Origin: Toxoplasma gondii ME49
Taxonomy: Eukaryota; Apicomplexa; Conoidasida; Eucoccidiorida; Sarcocystidae
Length of the DNA: 64,000 nt
Direction of reading: 5' to 3'
Assembly (NCBI RefSeq): GCF_000006565.2
Contig: NC_031479.1
Coordinates: 4,180,289 to 4,244,288 of the forward strand
In this document: positions 35,082 to 47,339 of the stretch, piece by piece
Position numbering within the stretch: the stretch's first letter is position 1
How the letters are laid out: every line of letters starts with the position of its first letter
The notes under the pieces: generated by a model
The model's database searches: none
The model's input: only the letters and a program-made list of their open reading frames with translations
What the model was told of the DNA's origin: nothing
Translations under genes and position numbers: made by a program

Positions 35082-37434
35082 TAGTCCTAAATCACAAAAC
35101 GTCAGCATTGCCACGGTGCAGACCTACGTGCAGCCTGGAATTCGCTTTTCTACAGCGCTCCTGGTTTTTCGTGCAGCAGTGCTTGCCCGAGCAGACGCCG
35201 CTACGGAATGACACAGCTCACGAGGAAAGTGGCCCCTTTCGACGGCTGCTCTACACATCACAGGCCACCTCGTGCAGACGAGACCAACCAAGGAGCGTTT
35301 GCCTGTCACAGTGCGGAACATAATTTCATGTCGTATGATCAGGCTCCTTTCTCCAGCCTTCAGAGAAGGTTCGTATGTGTCAGGAGCTCCCAGCAGTCGT
35401 GTCGAAGGAACTCTCGTCCTCAGCGTTTTCGTTTAGGAGTTACGCTTGACCAAGATGGTGCGGAAGCACGGTCGCCAATAGGGACTAACGGGGGAAACGC
35501 TCTCACCTCCTGTTGTGGCTGAGTTTTTTTGAGGAAAGTAACTAATTTTTACGCAAAGTCTGTCTTGAAAGCAACGTCGGAAGCTACGGTTCAAGCAACC
35601 GATACTACAAACCAAAATACAGGATTCACTTAACCCGGCGCAAACCAATATGCCGAAAGGATCGATCCATTAAAAGGTGTTTACGTCGAACGTCTCAGAG
35701 AAGAAAAGTTCGCTCCGCTCCTAACGGTGGTGTCGTCAACAGGTTCTAGACGTCTGGATATTCGATAGCCAGGACCTCCTTGGGTACTTCCCGGGTAGCC
35801 GAAACGACACACACGGGAATGGTCACCTAGTACCGATGTGCCGCAGACAACCGCACCCTTTCAGCTAGCATCCACTAATACTTCCCCGGAAGAATGCAGT
35901 TAAGCATGGATTTGCAAGTCAAGGTGTGGTTTCCACGCCACGTTTTCAGAGGCTGCGGCCGCCAGAGTGCCGACCACCAACCGCATATGCCACCATCAGC
36001 CACTTTACAGGTGACACTGGAGTTTGCCCTGCTATCAAGAGGCTATGAACACTCATTTCAACGCGCAACAGCGATGTAATCAGCAGTAGGGATCCGGTAT
36101 TCATATTCTGTTACTCAGCACAGGTGTATAGCCTAGGTTTCGACAAACTAGTGCAGCATGCGTTCCTCCTCGCCGGTGGGCATGTTGCACCTGCTACCGG
36201 AAATCAGATTGGTCTCAGGCTGCTTCACGTAATACGCATCTATCTTCGCGAAGCAGAGGAAAATTCCATGATTATCATAGAGAGGCAATGCTGGGTGCCA
36301 GTGTGGTTTATTTAGTAGTGACAGTGCTTAATGCTTCGAAGCACCAAAGGCTAGCATAAGCCTGTGTCGTTTCAACTGGTTCTTGCAAGAGCGTTTCCTG
36401 GAAAGCGCTTGCTTGATGACGCGAACTTCGGCTACCACAGTGCGTTCCAGTCTTCAAGCTGGATCAGAGAGGAATTCCGGGACTATTTTGTCTTGGCATT
36501 TCATGATGACCAATCGTGCTTCTACTGCATGATGCCGTCCAAGTTGTGCCATACCAGTGAGAAATGTAGTATCTACAAGTCCCCACCTACTCTCGCATTT
36601 CTGTGGAACAGTGTTTCCATCGGAAGAATAACAGCATTTCACCGTCGCTGCCAAAATATTGACTATACTTGCAATAGTTTGCCAAAATACACGAAATGTT
36701 GGAAACTTCCAGGATGCTAAGGTGAGCGTGCTCCCAGTCACAGGTGTGCGTCGCTCGACATTCGCATTCTGTCATTTTGCGCAACCGCCTTCTGTGTGTA
36801 CCAGTGCCGGTTAGAAATGTTGTGGCCAATACAATAGACGAATGAGTCAACAAAAGTGAATCGTTGTGTCCTGTCGAATGGAAGAAGGCGTTAACGGGGG
36901 TAAGTGTGCACCAAAACGAGACCGGCCCAGACAATTTGTCGAAGGCAAATTAAGTGCTTTCTGCATTGCCATATCTGTTCCCCCTGAAGCTGCTGTCACC
37001 AGGACAAGCAATCAGCCTCCCTGTTCACAGGTCGGGGGCTGCGGGGGAGTGAAGAGGCCATGCTCTGCATGATGCATAGCCCGCCCGAAGTTGATGACCA
37101 GCATGTTGGTGAAGGGGATTGTTCACTGCCCCTTCTTATAAGTTTCCCCACCTCCCCTTCCCTTCTGCTTTCTGATCGTGTCGCTTTCTCTCTCTTTCCT
37201 GTTCGACTCAGAGAAGAAGCGAACTGTTACCAAGCGGACGCTGACCGCCGGATGGAAGTGACCCTCTATTGGCGTTTGGATTTAACGCTGTTCTTTGTCC
37301 CCCTAAGGCGATACATGCACCAAGCTCATGAACACAATTCCTGCACACTTACCCGACAACAACATACTACGTGAAAGATCATCAAACATCGATCCAACCG
37401 TCTCTTAACCTGTAAGTAGTGATCGACGAAATCT
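35082..37434. other. Intergenic, no supported gene
   Basis: Several short + strand frames (35894, 36124 and 36364 onward) follow one another. None has an ATG-plus-splice structure that I can defend. Confidence 0.4.
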
Positions 37435-38649
37435 TCACAGGCTAGCGCGCCCGATGTTTACCTGGCCGTTTGTAAGACCTTCACCAAGCAGTAATTGGCG
37501 CAGGTCTGCCTGACTCATCTCCTCTCGGCTTCCGCTATATGGACAGTTGGGAAATTTCGAACACAAAACAGCGAATTTTCTTTGCAAAATGAGAATCGCC
37601 GAGAGGACAGCGGTTGTCACGCCGTAAGTCATCGAGCACGCGTCATCCGTATCCTCCCCGTTGTGCCCTTCCTCAGTTGTGCTCGTTTCCGATGTAGTTT
37701 GTTGCTCATCTTTATGCTTGAAGGACTCCACTTCTCTTTTTGCTTGTTGCAGGTAGAGCAAGGTGTTTATAGCAGCGGATGTGACACCTAAATCTGGACG
37801 TTTTGTGGCTGTTTTGCCGAGCAGCAGCCGTAGAATCCTCTCGGCTATCCCTGTGATTTTTGAGGAAGTGTGTCCACCCTGATGCCGGACAGGCCTTGTC
37901 ATTTTATCATCCGCTCCGATTTCGGAAGCGTCGTTGTTGCTACCGTTTTCTTGGTCGGTCTTTGATTGTGCCGTCACCCTCTGCATTGCCATCCTCTGCA
38001 AAAGACCTGCTATTCTACAGAGCATGCTGTAGACAGACAAAACGGCTGCCGGCGTGGCGCGAAAAGATGAGGCCGCTCCCTGCGACATGATAGAGATCGC
38101 TCGATTATTGACTTTCTGGAAGAAGCCTTTATCTTTAGCAATAGCATTTTCTGTCATAGAAAGAGACTGTTTCGCAAATCTTTGCAGCGAAGTATTGATC
38201 ACCTCTACTGCGACCTGATGAGCCAACAATGCCAAGACGACACGTCTAAGCCACTGTCTCCATGGCTCCGAAGCTTTGAGAGTTTCTTCCTTCCCGGGTT
38301 CAGTTCTTGTAGTGCTCGCCGTTTCACAATGTGAGTTACCCTTCTTACCTCTGCTAGATGAGACTGCATGGCATACATTATCAATCAGTGCGACAACAGG
38401 AAAATCTTTCACCGTAGATGGTGTCGACTCCCGTTCCGTTCTGCCAGTACTGGTAGCCGGGTTGCTACTTTCTGCAGCTTCATGCAAGGCACAACTTCCG
38501 TTCCGGAGTGCACGATGAGAAAAAAACCGTCGCAGCTGGTGCATTATCTGCTGCAGCACCACAAGCACCTGGGTCGGAGAGAGACCAAGCACTTGTGGCC
38601 CGTCCGGTAGCAAAGCTGCCACTAGTAAGAGCAGGGATGTGCAATCCAT
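37435..38649 (-). CDS. Predicted secreted protein with cleavable signal peptide, 404 aa
   Basis: Single-exon minus-strand frame, stop TGA at 37435-37437. I chose the ATG at 38649 because it gives a classic short signal peptide (MDCTSLLLLVAALLPDGPQV, cleavage probably soon after). The 42 upstream codons in frame look untranslated. The mature part starts with an amphipathic helix (QVLVVLQQIMHQLRRFFSH). It continues with a low-complexity Ser/Thr/Glu region (about 75-130) and several more amphipathic helices. An acidic Ser/Thr spacer (about 325-350) precedes a hydrophobic stretch (TTAVLSAILILQRKFAVLC) near 360-380. Signal peptide plus amphipathic helices is the usual plan of coccidian dense-granule proteins; I cannot name a member. 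Confidence 0.65.
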   Translation of the reverse strand: MDCTSLLLLVAALLPDGPQVLGLSPTQVLVVLQQIMHQLRRFFSHRALRNGSCALHEAAESSNPATSTGRTERESTPSTVKDFPVVALIDNVCHAVSSSRGKKGNSHCETASTTRTEPGKEETLKASEPWRQWLRRVVLALLAHQVAVEVINTSLQRFAKQSLSMTENAIAKDKGFFQKVNNRAISIMSQGAASSFRATPAAVLSVYSMLCRIAGLLQRMAMQRVTAQSKTDQENGSNNDASEIGADDKMTRPVRHQGGHTSSKITGIAERILRLLLGKTATKRPDLGVTSAAINTLLYLQQAKREVESFKHKDEQQTTSETSTTEEGHNGEDTDDACSMTYGVTTAVLSAILILQRKFAVLCSKFPNCPYSGSREEMSQADLRQLLLGEGLTNGQVNIGRASL

Positions 38650-39129
38650 CTCCGCAGACCTCGACGCGAAACCTTTCACAGCGGTAGGACTGGCGCTGGT
38701 AGGCGGTGGAAGTCTTCTTTCCGTGTATACAAGGCAAGAAATGATACGTTGCGATCTCGCTTTCCTGAGATTCAAAAGGAATTGGCATTCCGTATTCGGA
38801 GAGGCGGATGACTTACATGTACTCCAAGTGGCGACGAGGTCTGGACAACAGCGGCTGTACAGGGAAGAGAAAGAAGCTTGAACTTAAATAAGTCGCCAGG
38901 CTGATGAAAGCTCGCGGTGAAGCTGCCCACATGCTGTCTCACATTCGATTTCCAAGCACCTTTCTGCACGGCGCAACAATCACGACCATGTTACAGATCT
39001 ACTGACACGCAGGCAAAAAGGCACTTTCAAGGTCCAAAGAAGAGGACTGCTGTCCCACACAGAGGAGAGTTAAATACTGACCGACTATGTAGCTTGCATT
39101 CTAACAATGGTGACTGCCCAAAAGGAGTC
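38650..39129. promoter_or_regulatory. Likely divergent promoter region
   Basis: About 480 bp separate the start of the - strand secreted gene at 38649 from the candidate + strand gene at 39130. If the latter is real, the two share a promoter. I see no diagnostic motif. Confidence 0.3.
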
Positions 39130-39686
39130 ATGAGTAGAACAACTGATACAGACTCGGAACAGGAAGGTAAATGAAGAAGAACCTATTACATATGACCCGC
39201 CCGATGTCAAGAGTCTGCAAAACCAACTCGCTTCGCTTGAAGACGGTTGACAGTGTGAACGATGACCGATCGGACGAAAAGGACTTTGATGTGCGTACCA
39301 AAAATTTGGTCCAAACTTTAGGCCGGTGCAGTGTGCTACGAACTCCACTACGAAAAAAAACACATTGTTCCTTTTTCAAACACGCCTGCCCACCGGGTGC
39401 GCACCAGAGATACCATGCTCCAGGAAACGTGCTATCTTTTTATGACGCAGCCACATACGATATTGCTGCGCAAGCGATAACTGGCCCCATCCTTCAGGAT
39501 GCGTGGAAAACAAATTGTGCTGTTATATACTTCATCACGGCTTGGCGCTCGTATCGCAGAAAAGGAAATAACGATATCCCGTTGTGGCTCTCTTTGACAG
39601 GCTCAAATGTCACAGGGCTTTTTGAACGATTTAATCCGGTATCGTGTACAGATATACGTACGCCTAACCGGCAGGCAGCAATATAA
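39130..39686 (+). CDS. Candidate two-exon gene, 133 aa
   Basis: Exon 1 (39130-39166) starts at ATG and encodes MSRTTDTDSEQE, ending in phase 1 at the donor AGGAAG|GTAAAT. Exon 2 (39322-39686) follows the acceptor CCAAACTTTAG in the matching phase and runs to a TAA stop. It contains a plausible folded segment (YDIAAQAITGPILQDAWK). Alternatively the single frame from ATG 39171 to the same stop would give 171 aa. No family recognised. Confidence 0.33.
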
Positions 39687-41100
39687 TACCTCCGTTTGTC
39701 TGATTGTATATCTTTGATGCACGAATATTTGTTTCCCTCAACAGAATGCACGCACTTTTATTGGAACGGGGTAAAGCCGCACCATAACAACCCAGCTGGG
39801 AAGTTACAAAGCGAGAACACAGATATTATCAAGAGTAGCTCTGTGCAAAGTATAGTTAGTTCAACTCGTAGCTAACTGGAAATCTGGAAATATACTTCTA
39901 ACTGCCGTAGTGAAGGTGCAGGGAAAAAGTGTTGTTTGCACCTTGTGAGGATAAGGAGACAATATTGGAGTGTTTTATTTCGTTGTAGCGTACGGAATTC
40001 GAGATATTTCGTTCACAATGCACGCCGTTCCACAGTAGGACGTATCGTATCAAAAGTCGGCCTCAACAAAAACAACAGATTAGAGCGTCTGCCCTACAGA
40101 TGACGACTACCATCAGGTGTTGAATCCAAGCATTCTTGACGCCGGGTATGTATTACAAGAACGGTAGTGACAGGACAACTTGACATCGCCACACTCAACT
40201 AGGTGGCACCGCTAGGGTTATGTGCAGAAAGAAGTGCCTCAGAGAAATACAGATTGGCATGCTTCACTCAGTGTACAGTATTAAATTTAAGCTTATCTTT
40301 GTGAACCCGCCAAAGTCGCTTTTTGAGTATCATTCAACTCAGTGAATAGCCTGAACAACGTTACAGCCAGCAGATATTCCCCCTGTAGATATTTGAGATT
40401 TAAAAGAAGCCGGAGTGGTTTCACTCTCTGATGGAACAACCAATTAATGTTTCAATATGTGTGTGAAGAATGAAGATAACAGTAGCCGAGGCACAGTTGC
40501 ATATTGGACTACACGACAAAAACGTATGTTTGCATGCTGTGCTTCAACAGACGCGTTTGTGCCTTTCAACCAACGTTAGCAGTCATGGAGTCGTCGCCGG
40601 CGACAGAAACTAGCGAATACATTTAGTTGGAAGCCTCGAATCAACAAAAAAGTGATCGCATTTTGGGAGGTCGTCAGAAGCATGCCCAATCGATTCATCG
40701 CTTCACATCGTGCCGCGGTAATGAGCACGCCTGCTGTCCTGGCTCTCACCGCTTCCACCGTTTGGCAATCTTCTGCACACCGTAGATAATCTGGAGAACG
40801 GCACACACACAAAGTAGAAAGGACAACATGTTTCGATATGAGCCATGTGACTGTACCAATCTTTCCCACTCGGCGACCACGGTGGCAATCACATTACAGA
40901 TAATGTTGATGATGTCTTGACGCCACCTACACAGAAGGCCTTTCCGCGCTCCTGGCTATAATGCACCAGAGGTTAAACGATGGATCAGGTCGTCGAATTG
41001 CACACGCCATGGTGTCTCGAATGTTTGCTAACACGTTACGAAGGTGCAGCTATGAGGGCTACAAGACCATAAACCAACTACTACCTTATTTGATCCTTTA
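39687..41100. other. Intergenic, AT-richer, no supported gene
   Basis: This includes the 3' flank of the TAM41 gene, which ends at 41101. No splice-consistent frame was found. Confidence 0.45.
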
Positions 41101-44100
41101 TCACCAACCCTCCTGTGGACTTTGCCACAGTGCAGGTCTCACCGTTCGAGGAAGTCCTGCTGATACAGCATTCTTAAGAGCCGAGATTGTAGACGACTGG
41201 CGAACAATTCCAGCAAGCGCGCGGATTATGCTGTCAGATGAGGGAGCCTGTGCCAGAGAGGCCGAAAGCCGGTGTTTCCCAGGTTCGTCTTCTCCAGTTA
41301 CAAAGCTCGACACATGCGGTACCGAAGGCTTGTGAACTGCATGTCGTGTGTGATTCAACGACAAAGAGCCGCATGGATCTCCTTTGTCACGCCGAGTGGT
41401 CGGCGGATTTTTTAGGACATGGAAAGAAGACATAGCCACCTCGTTTCGCTTCAGAGGAGTCGCGGACTCTGTCCTGAAAACACAGTCGACTAACCATTCA
41501 GGCGAACACAACGGAGGCGACCCCAAAACAACATAATGAGGGCAGTCGAGAAAGTGAAATTTGTGAGTGCACCACTCACTTCACTATGATCGGAATATCC
41601 TCCACTTCCCAGCAAAGCCATGCAGTTCGTGCGTGGACTAAGCGTATGCCATTGTTTCGCACAATGGTACACCCAGACATCAATAACTTGGAACCATGTC
41701 TTTTAGTTTCGACCGCACCTCAGTTCACCCGACCCACACCAACACTGCATCCAAGCAGAACACCGGATATGACTTGTTGTCCGCAGTACTAGTTAAAATT
41801 GCTGCACTCACACTTGTCGTCATTACCAAGATGAAGTCTCTGACGGAGAAGCGGAGGTAGAGTGTCAAAAAGAGACCCACGGAAGGCATGAAACCGAGAC
41901 GGGTCCGAAAGAGAGCCTTCGATCTGAGAACAACAAAGACGTCATTTGGATAGTTGCTCGCGAACCATGTGTATACGAAAGCAGGAACAGGTTCTCTGTA
42001 TACCAACCTCTCGTGAGAGCAGTAAATAATTTACCCCGCACAAACTGGACAACGCGAACACTCATCCAGCACCCTGAGGCCTACACATCCTTTCGAAACG
42101 AGAAAAAACTGTTCTGTCTCTGCACCTACCAGAGTGAAATCTTACAGTGACACATATGCATGCTCACGTTCTCATAGTCAACGAAAGATACAGTTCTGAT
42201 CTAAGCCTCAAAGTTGATGTGTGCTGCATTTGCCAAACAGTGCTAGGCACAAAGGGAAGAGGAATCCCCGGTAACGTTAGTAATTGAACAGTCGTAGTTG
42301 ATACACGGACACTTTTCACTAATGTAGATATTCACTTGGTGTCATGGTTGTCGTTCCCCTGTGTCAGTCCAACCTAGCAAAGGAGAATCTTAGACACGTC
42401 ATGATGGGTTCGCAAGGTTTCGTGGAAGAGTCCCCATCCGTACCTCCACCAGCATCCGTCCTCTAAGAATCTCCTCGCACAATTGCGCTGCGTCATCTTC
42501 TATGTAACTGGTAGCACCATTCCCTTCTAGGTGAGCTCGTACAGCTCTTGTTTCCTCACGTCCAAGGTCATGATTTTTCGAATTTCTTTCATCACCAGTG
42601 TTGAGCTCTCTTGAATAGTTGCGTTTGCATGCAAAGGAGTCCATCAAGTCCGTCGACAACCCACAGCTGACAGCATTCGGACCGTCCGGGTGCCAGCGAC
42701 GGCATACGGCTGCGCACTGCTCGTGACTCGTCTGTGTTCTGAGGCTTAGTCCGGGAATATGCGTCAAAAGGGGATAGTACAACGAGAAGAGCTGGATGGT
42801 CTGGCCAGCTACCTGGGAATGAGGTTTAGCATGCACGACAGGAAACATTGTCAATTCGTAATGCAGGCGATCCAGAAAAGCACCCTTACGGACAAATGCC
42901 CCGTGCAGTAAGACTTCATGCCATCGGCTGCTAGCGTCGCAAACCCTTCCTATTAATTTGGCCGTCGTAACACTTGCATGGAGACAGACACCGCAAAACA
43001 TTTCGGGACAATGCCTGATCACTCTATACATGCGGAATACGACGCTGCAGAAACCGTCCGGATACTGTGCTTAAACTTGAACCAACCTAGTACCTTCTGT
43101 CTTCGAACGGTACTTGTGGGGACACGTAAAATCTACGTACACTATTTTCCCTAACGAGAACTGAGACCTCTAATTATCTCGCTTGGTCGATGACAATGCT
43201 CTAGTCACGCCGGACTTCCATTGTCCAACTCCACGCAGCAACAAATTAGGAGACGCATACCATATTAGAAATTTTCCGAGGGTTCTCCACAAACGCCATG
43301 CGAATATCGCCTGCTCAACATCAGGTATGCAGCACACAACTTCACAGCTGTCACTGTGGACTCGAGAACGAGCCAACCCGATAAACTGTGTATCAACGGT
43401 AATCCTGTTGCACATTCATGTTTGTTCGTGATTGTGAAACGCAGTGTCAACTAAAGAATTTTTTTGCTGTTTAAAGACGCTAACAAAGTGGACAGCGCTG
43501 ACAAAGGCAAGGGCGATGAATATCAAGGCAGTGGACTCACCTGTGTACGAAAGTCCACAGATTGCATACAGGACATCGACAAACGGAAAGACAGCCTTTC
43601 TCTGCAACAGAAGTGCGACGCGGAGCTGAAGGAGAAATACATCACCACACACTCTTGTCATCATGTCATGACGTGTGCTAGGGCTATCGTGGTGTTTCCG
43701 GTGTCTTCCGGTGGGCCTCCAGCCGTTGCTGAGGTTCCCTAGCCTCCACCCATGATGTTTTTATCGCACTCTGCCTCCAGGTCATAACGAAGGAGACTTC
43801 AGCAAATGGCATATTAGGAAACTAACTTACAAAATGTCGACACAATGCTTCTACGAAAGCAGCTGACTCAGTAACTGACATAGTGATCCGCAGCGAAACA
43901 AGTCAGGGAGAATGACGGCTAAAAGCTCACAGGGAACCACATTTTATGTCTGCCTGTTCATAACAATAAAGGGCGAACTGACTGAAGCTTCAGGTACACA
44001 TCGTCCTACTTCGGCATATCGTTTTGCCGAGCGCCACTAGGCTCCTCGAACTGTCTACACAGCAGATGACAAAGTAATCACGGGAATACAAAAGCTCTAT

Positions 44101-45693
44101 GCACGAACAGGAACGCACACGCAACATAAAATAACTTACCGCATTTAGACGGTTTTCCTGTAGATGTTTCCAGAACGGCGCCTCTGTCACGTAACTGCCC
44201 TTTGGAGAGAAAAAATGCACCTGCGAAACGTCCCATAGTATGCAGTAGCGGTACGAATGACCACGAGGCACGAGGCAACCGTGTAGATGGGCTCGCCGCT
44301 GCTGCTCCCTGGTGCATGCTCGGACAATGCTACTGAGCTTCTTCGCGGTGCCTGAAGGAGCATGACATGCCAGATCTACCCAGGACTGGTAGAATGACAC
44401 GCTTGAGCGGACATGTTAGTCATGTGGAGTGAGTGATTACCGATAATTTTTAGGGAGACGAAGCAAGAGCTCCTCCTACAGATCACTCCCTTTAGCCTAA
44501 CAAGATAGCTCCACGGATGCAAGTGTGGTACGGGCATCTGTGTGAATTTGTGTGCTCATGTTTGTCCGCGGAAAAGACGGCGCACTGATCCTCTTAAGTT
44601 CCAACTGGTGCAAGCGCGACCAATGGGGATCCGCAAATGCACAAGAACTGAAGCTCAGATGAGCCGCCGTACAGGTTTCTGAAGCCGGCCGCTGAAAAAG
44701 AGCGACGTCCACTCGGTTAGCTCCGCCTGAAGATCCTCGATGGCTGTAACACCGTATTTGGCCAGCTGCAAAAAGTGCCAAAAGAGCAGAAGGAGCGAAC
44801 CGCACAGACGCTCCTGTCTGAAGTCTTGTTACCACGAAGGAATGGAGCAACGCGCGGCATGACCGCCGCGGGCGGCAAGACAGCTCGTAAAAAAAAGGAC
44901 TCCCTCGGGCATTAGCAACATGCGCGCCAGTTCCCGTCATCGACTTCGTATCCAGTGTGTGTCTAATACATGTGATACTGTATCCTAGACACCTTCCTCA
45001 TGATCCACGAAGAGTTTCACACTGCCCTCAATCCCCTGTGAAGGTGACCAGCCAAGGGAAATCTGACGCGGACCACACGATCCGCCTCAGGATATCTGTA
45101 TTCTGAACAGATGGGCACCGCACCTCTGCATAGCAACGTGTTAGAAAAGCAGAAAAGCTATCGGACACTACGGATCGACTATTTACCTGTCCGTCAGGCG
45201 GAAGGCGAACCAGAGTATTATAGAACACCTCGACGCCATGGCCTAGTCGCTGGTAGCGTTCAATTGCTTTGGAACCGGAGAGACGGAAGACCCAAGAATA
45301 ATGGTGTGGGTTAATACGAAGGTTCTCTTCGTGGAAGGCTTTCACGGCGCTTGCAGGGACTAAAAGCAAGTAATCCCTCAACGACGACGAAGTGGTCGAG
45401 GACGACGCGGGGGAGGAAGACGAAGGCAGAGCATCTGTGGGGAGCGTGCACTTACTCACAGAAGGAGCAGTCCCTAGAGAAAGACCGAGTTGCCCGCTAT
45501 CTTTTTCCGATTGCTGGCATTTCATTGACTGACGAAAAAACGAAGAGCCGTAGGCTACGGCCCACTCAACCTGAGGCGGAAATGCGTGCCAGGGAAAGTT
45601 GGGCTGTGCGGACGATTCGCACAGATGAGACATCGTTTCGCGGGAGGGAAAGCCAGAACAAGACGTGTGGGCCGCCTCTCTGCGGTGTGACAC
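41101..45693 (-). CDS. TAM41: Mitochondrial CDP-diacylglycerol synthase TAM41 (Mmp37), many-exon gene
   Basis: TAM41 makes CDP-diacylglycerol from phosphatidate and CTP on the matrix side of the mitochondrial inner membrane, the first committed step to cardiolipin. Exons by eye, minus strand: 45693-45187, 44765-44673, 44220-44140, 43625-43541, 43310-43261, 43064-42813, 41923-41827 and a last exon ending at the TGA 41101. Phases match for the first seven. Family landmarks in order are VEWAVAYGSSFFRQ (nucleotidyltransferase GS motif), INPHHYSW, GHGVEVFYNTLV, KYGVTAIEDL, FFSGRLQKPV, ICGLSYTGDIRMAF, TLPPLLRQRL, and the C-terminal IVRQSSTISALKNAVSAGLP. The joint between the last two exons is unresolved: exon 7 ends in phase 1, but the best acceptor (before 41247) is phase 0; an acceptor before 41288 would fit. 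Oddities are GSS instead of the usual GSG and a Ser-rich insert of about 45 residues after it. Confidence 0.88.
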
Positions 45694-47135
45694 TCCTGAG
45701 ACAGGGGAGCAGATCCGCTATTATCGCCTTGGAGTGACACATGAAGCAGTGCGCCACTTCCACGGGGGGTTTACTGCCCCCAACCAGAAATCGAGTACAG
45801 CAAGCAACTTACAAACATGGACGAACATATATACGAGGTTGAGTCTTTCAAGCAGAAATCACGGTCTAACTAACTCGATCCCCAAGGGAAAACGCCAATC
45901 GTGAATTGGCTGAACGGACGATGGCAACGGTTCATTGCTAGACATGCTGTCATTCAAGGCTGTGTTACACGATCTGTAAACAACCAAAGCAGGTCAGCTC
46001 CGACAGACAAACGCGTGTGGTCCGACAAGCATGACATGTAACAGCAAAGATGAAGCGGAAAAAAGCTCGTTGGAAGCTTTCGGGCAATCTATTTTGCCGC
46101 GGGGTCTCATGAGTAGATGTGGTGCGGTGCAACTTTGCGTCGGGGGGGGGGGGCTCACCCTCACATTCACAAACTTTAATGAGACAAAGACATCCTTTTC
46201 GACACGTCTGGTGCTCATAGGAAAGGACACCCCTATTTTAAGCCTCCGACTTGAGATTTTTTCTCAAAACGTAACGTGCATCGTGGCGTGGCCATGTGGC
46301 TCGCGAGCGCTGCTGTTACCGTCGATGCGCATGCAGTCTGGTTGGCAAGGGTGCCGGGGACTGTTGGACGGTGAATCGAATGGAAAGACTTTAAACAAAC
46401 AAACTGGTGCCAAGTTGGAGACAGGAGGGGTCACTACACCAAGCTATCAGCCAACGTGGTCCACTATGTACAAGTGTGAGGGAAGTTACATTACCTCCCT
46501 TACTGGAAGGTGCGGTAGTCGTGCAGGTGTACAAACGGAGGCGCACAAAATCTGCCTCATGCAAAAGAGCTGTAGAGATCTAGCCCAGAATTTGACTTCA
46601 CCAGTGAAGACTCCTTAGCCGCAGGATTCTCCTGAGTGCTTGCTGCAAGCGACCTCATGCTAATGGCGCAGATGACCGCGTTTTCATAGGGACTGTTTTT
46701 CATGTGGCGCGGACAACCGTGCTGGTACAGACACTGCTCTGTTGACGGGTTCTGTCACCTACAGCAAACTCATTAAATATATGAAACCAACGATACTTAT
46801 CTGTCACAGTAGTCAGTGCGTCCTACATCTCTGTTCATCCGGCTTCTCGTGACCCGCTTCCTGCCGTAGCAGCGCGTACGCCAGGGTCAACAATCTTCCT
46901 TGACTGCAAGTCTCTTCATCTCCAAAGCAACCTCACCTCACGGTGACGCTACAGCAAATAAAAAATAAAAACAAAACCAATCCTGACAACATATTCGGTA
47001 GTCTGTCTCGTCCACGGTGTGAGTGACCGAGTGTTGGCTGTGATTTTCCTCGTTGGCAATTCTTTGGAAAACTTAGTCAATGTGGCGGTGGGAAAACTTC
47101 ATTGTTCATCACCGAGGTCTGCCTGTCTACTGCAG
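45694..47135. other. Intergenic, 5' flank of TAM41
   Basis: Holds the TAM41 upstream region and a 12-G run. A 195-codon + frame (46031-46618) reads through the G run and has no domain or splice support, so I do not call it. Confidence 0.45.
46142..46153 (+). repeat. Homopolymer of 12 G
   Basis: Unbroken run of 12 G on the + strand, length likely unstable in sequencing and in vivo. Confidence 0.95.
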
Positions 47136-47339
47136 AAAAAACTGGGAAATACTCTACAGTGCGCGATATGCACACGAAAAGAAACAAAACCATTCCAAAA
47201 CTCCGGTCTTTCCCTGACACCGTCCGACATTTCTCGGCATTTGCTTCATGCATTCGCCGAAAACCGAGAGTTATTTCCTAGAGCACCGTCCGCCCCGAAC
47301 GACGTGGGCTTGGCTGATGAATTACTGCTTCTCTCATAA
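47136..47339 (+). CDS. Candidate 3'-terminal exon of an unidentified + strand gene
   Basis: A strong acceptor (GGTCTGCCTGTCTACTGCAG) opens a phase-0 frame of 67 codons ending TAA at 47337-47339. It contains a CxxC (LQCAICTRKETKPF) and a helix-rich tail (SDISRHLLHAFAENRELF) ending LADELLLLS. This looks coding, but I found no upstream exon I trust; a short ATG frame near 46291 with a phase-0 donor is one weak option. No family recognised. Confidence 0.35.
   Translation, partial: KKLGNTLQCAICTRKETKPFQNSGLSLTPSDISRHLLHAFAENRELFPRAPSAPNDVGLADELLLLS

Noticed and set aside
36364..36720. 118-codon + frame with Cys-containing middle
   Set aside because: The first codon is GTG rather than ATG, there is no acceptor before it, and no similarity to Cys-rich coccidian surface proteins is evident.
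46031..46618. 195-codon + frame upstream of TAM41
   Set aside because: It reads through a 12-G homopolymer, has no recognisable features and starts in an unremarkable context. Probably chance.
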